A stretch of DNA of 64,000 nucleotides from the NCBI GenBank assembly GCA_964620595.1, contig CAZUHP010000004.1, positions 69,919 through 133,918 on the forward strand, written 5' to 3'. Numbering within the stretch: the stretch's first letter is position 1; each line of letters begins with the position of its first letter. Shown here in pieces: positions 62,282 to 64,000 of this stretch. The DNA is from Desulfocarbo sp964620595. Its GTDB lineage: Bacteria; Desulfobacterota; Desulfarculia; Desulfarculales; Desulfarculaceae. The notes beneath the pieces are model-generated. The model made no database searches. It saw only the letters and a list, made by a program, of their open reading frames with translations, and was not told the origin of the DNA. The position numbers and the translations under genes were made by a program.

Positions 62282-62926
62282 CTACTCCAGGCCCAACAGG
62301 GGCGGAATCTCGCCCAGGTGCTCCACGTGGGCCCAGGCCCGCAGCTCCGGCCCGCGAAAGGCCACCAGCCGCACCCCGGCCGCCTGGCACAGGGCCTCGT
62401 CTATCACGCTGTCTCCCACGTAGACCACCTGGTCCCGCCCGAGGCCCAGCTCGGCCAGGGTGTAGTCCATCACCCGGGGGTCGGGCTTGGGCGCGCCGGC
62501 CTCGCGGGGGGTGACCACCAGGTCGAACAGGCCGGTCAGGCCGAAGTGGGCCAGGGCGTCGGGGGTGGTGCGCTGGCGGTTGGTGGCCACTGCGGTGCGG
62601 AAGCGCTGGCGCAGGCGCTCCAAGGTCTGGTGCGCCTGGGGGAACAAGCGCAAGGCGTGGATGAAAGGGGTGGTGTCCAGCTCGCGCCAGTAGGCCAGGG
62701 CGCGCTCATAGTGCTCACCCTCGCCCATGAGGTGGCGCAGGGAGCCTTCCAGGCTCTCGCGGTGGATCACCTCCACCGCCTCGGCGGCCCGGGGCGGCAG
62801 CCCCACCGCTTCCAGCAGGTGGTTGTAGAGCAGGATATTGCAATGCCGGGAGTCGAACAGGACCCCGTCCAGGTCGAAGATGACCGCCTTCAGCCCCGGC
62901 GGCGGATCAGGTGGCATGTGCTTCAT
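62282..62926 (-). CDS. HAD-family phosphatase (phosphoglycolate phosphatase-like)
   Basis: A 214-residue HAD hydrolase. Motif I is VIFDLDGVLFDS, motif II VATNRQ, motif III the lysine in AGAPKPDP, motif IV YVGDSVIDEAL. The cap is the small alpha-helical type of subfamily I, as in phosphoglycolate phosphatase. The substrate is not known. It starts at ATG 62926, right after the terminator of the NrfD unit, so it needs its own promoter. Its transcript ends in a G-tract block. Confidence 0.9.
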   Translation of the reverse strand: MKHMPPDPPPGLKAVIFDLDGVLFDSRHCNILLYNHLLEAVGLPPRAAEAVEVIHRESLEGSLRHLMGEGEHYERALAYWRELDTTPFIHALRLFPQAHQTLERLRQRFRTAVATNRQRTTPDALAHFGLTGLFDLVVTPREAGAPKPDPRVMDYTLAELGLGRDQVVYVGDSVIDEALCQAAGVRLVAFRGPELRAWAHVEHLGEIPPLLGLE

Positions 62927-62935
62927 CCCATGGCT

Positions 62936-62966
62936 AAAAAAGGCGGGGCCCCGCCAAGGGCCCCGC
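62936..62966 (-). terminator. Intrinsic terminator of the NrfD unit
   Basis: On the minus strand GCGGGGCCC-TTGGCG-GGGCCCCGC (9-bp perfect stem, 6-base loop) is followed by C and a six-T run. It lies 30 bases after the stop of the 76-residue protein. Confidence 0.88.
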
Positions 62967-62995
62967 AGGTGGTCTTGAATCGAACCCTGGGGTCT

Positions 62996-63226
62996 TTAAG
63001 CGTACTCCCCGCGGTCGGCCCTGTCATGCACATAGGTGTAGCCGGCCCAGGGGTCCTCGTGCTCATGGTCTTCCTCGTGCACTTCCTTGCCCGAGTAGAG
63101 GTCATAGAAGGTCATGGCCAAGGCTCCCAGCACGCCCAGGCTGATCACGGTCAGCGCCAGGTAGAAGAGCCCCATGAACACCCCGTGGCTAATGTCCCAA
63201 CGCCACTCAAACACAAAAGGTAGCAT
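62996..63226 (-). CDS. Small membrane protein, NrfD partner
   Basis: A 76-residue protein with one TM helix (VFMGLFYLALTVISLGVLGAL) and a short acidic/His-rich C-terminus (GKEVHEEDHEHEDPWAGYTY). It follows the NrfD-like gene by 12 bases and has AAGGAGG upstream of ATG 63226. It is probably a small subunit of the same membrane complex; I cannot name a family. The His/Asp/Glu tail might bind metal or be a surface for another subunit. Confidence 0.72.
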   Translation of the reverse strand: MLPFVFEWRWDISHGVFMGLFYLALTVISLGVLGALAMTFYDLYSGKEVHEEDHEHEDPWAGYTYVHDRADRGEYA

Positions 63227-63238
63227 GTTTCAGCCTCC

Positions 63239-64000
63239 TTAATCCGTGGGGTTCAGCTTGGGCTCCTGCGGGAAGACCGGCAGGTAGCGGTAAGCCAGGG
63301 AGAAGATGATGAGCCCGTAGGCGACCACGCCGGCGCTGATGCCCCACTCCTGCCAGGTGGGCAGGTAGGAGTAGAACCGCTCAAAGGGCAGCACCGGTAT
63401 GGCCAGCGACTGGATGGTCATCACGAAGCGGTTCATGACCGCGCCGAAGCAGTTGAGCAGCATGGCCAGGAGCAGTATCCAGTAGCCCGACCGCACCTGG
63501 GGGGAGAGCAGCAGGATACAGGGCAGCACGCCGCCGATGCCCAGCTCGGCGATGAGGAGCCAGGTGCCGTAGGGCGCCTGGTAGTACACGCTGGGCGACA
63601 GGCCCATGGCCGGAGTCTGCACAAAGGCCCAGTACAGGGTGTCGGCGATCTTGAGCACCAGGTAGAACAGCAAGAGGTAGCCGCTCACCTTGGCCATCAT
63701 CATCTTGACCTTGTGGGAGGTCAGCTTCTTGCCGGTGACGATCTCGGTGATCATCACGATGCTGGTGGTGAAGGACGGCCCGGCCGCCACCGCGCTGAGG
63801 ATGAACAGGAAGAAGGTCCAGGGCCAGATGAGCACCCCGCTACGGGCCGCAAAGGGCCGCGCGTAGAGCACGCCGTACATTCCGCCCAGGGAGCCCTGGT
63901 GGAAGAAGGAGAGGAAGGTGCCGGTGGCCGCGAACACGATCATGATGGTGTGCAGGTTGTGGGCGAAGAAGTGCAGGTCGGGCACCTTGTTGATCTGGCG
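63239..64000 (-). CDS. NrfD/PsrC-family membrane subunit (partial, C-terminal part)
   Basis: 254 codons are visible; the gene runs off the right edge (the first codons read RQINKVPDLHFFAHN in frame). It is an integral membrane protein with at least seven TM segments, of the NrfD class that exchanges electrons with menaquinol in respiratory complexes such as polysulfide reductase, Qrc, Hmc/Dsr-type. SFFHQGSLGGMYGVL near the N-terminus of the visible part is a family block. The upstream neighbours (likely Fe-S or cytochrome subunits) are outside the window, so the complex cannot be named. Confidence 0.88.
   Translation of the reverse strand, partial: RQINKVPDLHFFAHNLHTIMIVFAATGTFLSFFHQGSLGGMYGVLYARPFAARSGVLIWPWTFFLFILSAVAAGPSFTTSIVMITEIVTGKKLTSHKVKMMMAKVSGYLLLFYLVLKIADTLYWAFVQTPAMGLSPSVYYQAPYGTWLLIAELGIGGVLPCILLLSPQVRSGYWILLLAMLLNCFGAVMNRFVMTIQSLAIPVLPFERFYSYLPTWQEWGISAGVVAYGLIIFSLAYRYLPVFPQEPKLNPTD

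Overview
The window is a dense, GC-rich chromosomal stretch. It looks like an anaerobic member of the Desulfobacterota (former Deltaproteobacteria), perhaps near Desulfarculales. That placement is inference from gene content: a six-gene Rnf complex, an indolepyruvate:ferredoxin oxidoreductase, an NrfD-type quinone module, a heme-binding sensor kinase and a sigma54-type flagellar promoter. There is no rRNA, complete tRNA, CRISPR array, transposase or phage gene.

Layout. 1-2407 (minus): polysaccharide ABC exporter (partial) and a polyprenyl-phosphate sugar-phosphate transferase. 2467-9948 (minus): dksA, moaC, dnaJ, a small unknown, rpoZ, then a four-gene Gld-like ABC/DUF4340 operon. 10101-14171: divergent SagB-type dehydrogenase and GH57-type protein. 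14308-16693: a DsbA/ScsC-like thiol protein with a four-fold repeated stalk, then an AICAR transformylase. 16857-22568: unknown protein, NAD kinase, sensor kinase, small secreted protein, rhomboid protease, MiaB. 22565-25885: bifunctional nuclease, two PHP-domain proteins, a YkgJ-type protein. 26033-28877: a sigma54 promoter and a greatly enlarged FlgL. 28874-34195: MBL hydrolase, small unknown, outer-membrane porin, iorBA. 34500-36689: GNAT, response regulator, receiver-kinase. 36717-44843: rnfCDGEAB-apbE with promoter and terminator. 44975-51458: USP, RseC, heme kinase, YkgJ protein, HD-GYP, two unknowns. 51496-54237: a leader-peptide attenuator, aminotransferase and MtaB. 54302-61952: TPR protein, Nudix, rpsF-rpsR-DUF2232-rplI-dnaB-hflX. 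62027-64000: Cys-rich mini-protein, HAD phosphatase, NrfD and a small partner.

How it fits together (inference). The aminotransferase, IorAB and Rnf form a plausible route: amino acid to aryl 2-oxo acid, to acyl-CoA plus reduced ferredoxin, to ion pumping at the membrane. RnfB is fused to a complete GltD/NfnB-like flavoprotein, so the complex may also connect to NAD(P)H. ApbE and RseC next to rnf fit assembly and flavinylation.

Best finds: (1) a 43-codon leader peptide carrying F-S-Y-Y-W-P-R-R-R-R-Y, followed by an intrinsic terminator just before the aminotransferase ribosome-binding site, an apparent aromatic-amino-acid attenuator; (2) hflX that seems to start at AUA; (3) the RnfB-GltD fusion; (4) four tandem copies of an ScsC_N-like segment in a DsbA-family protein; (5) a duplicated rnfG translation-start region that makes a 19-codon decoy frame; (6) recurrent G-tract blocks just after stop codons.
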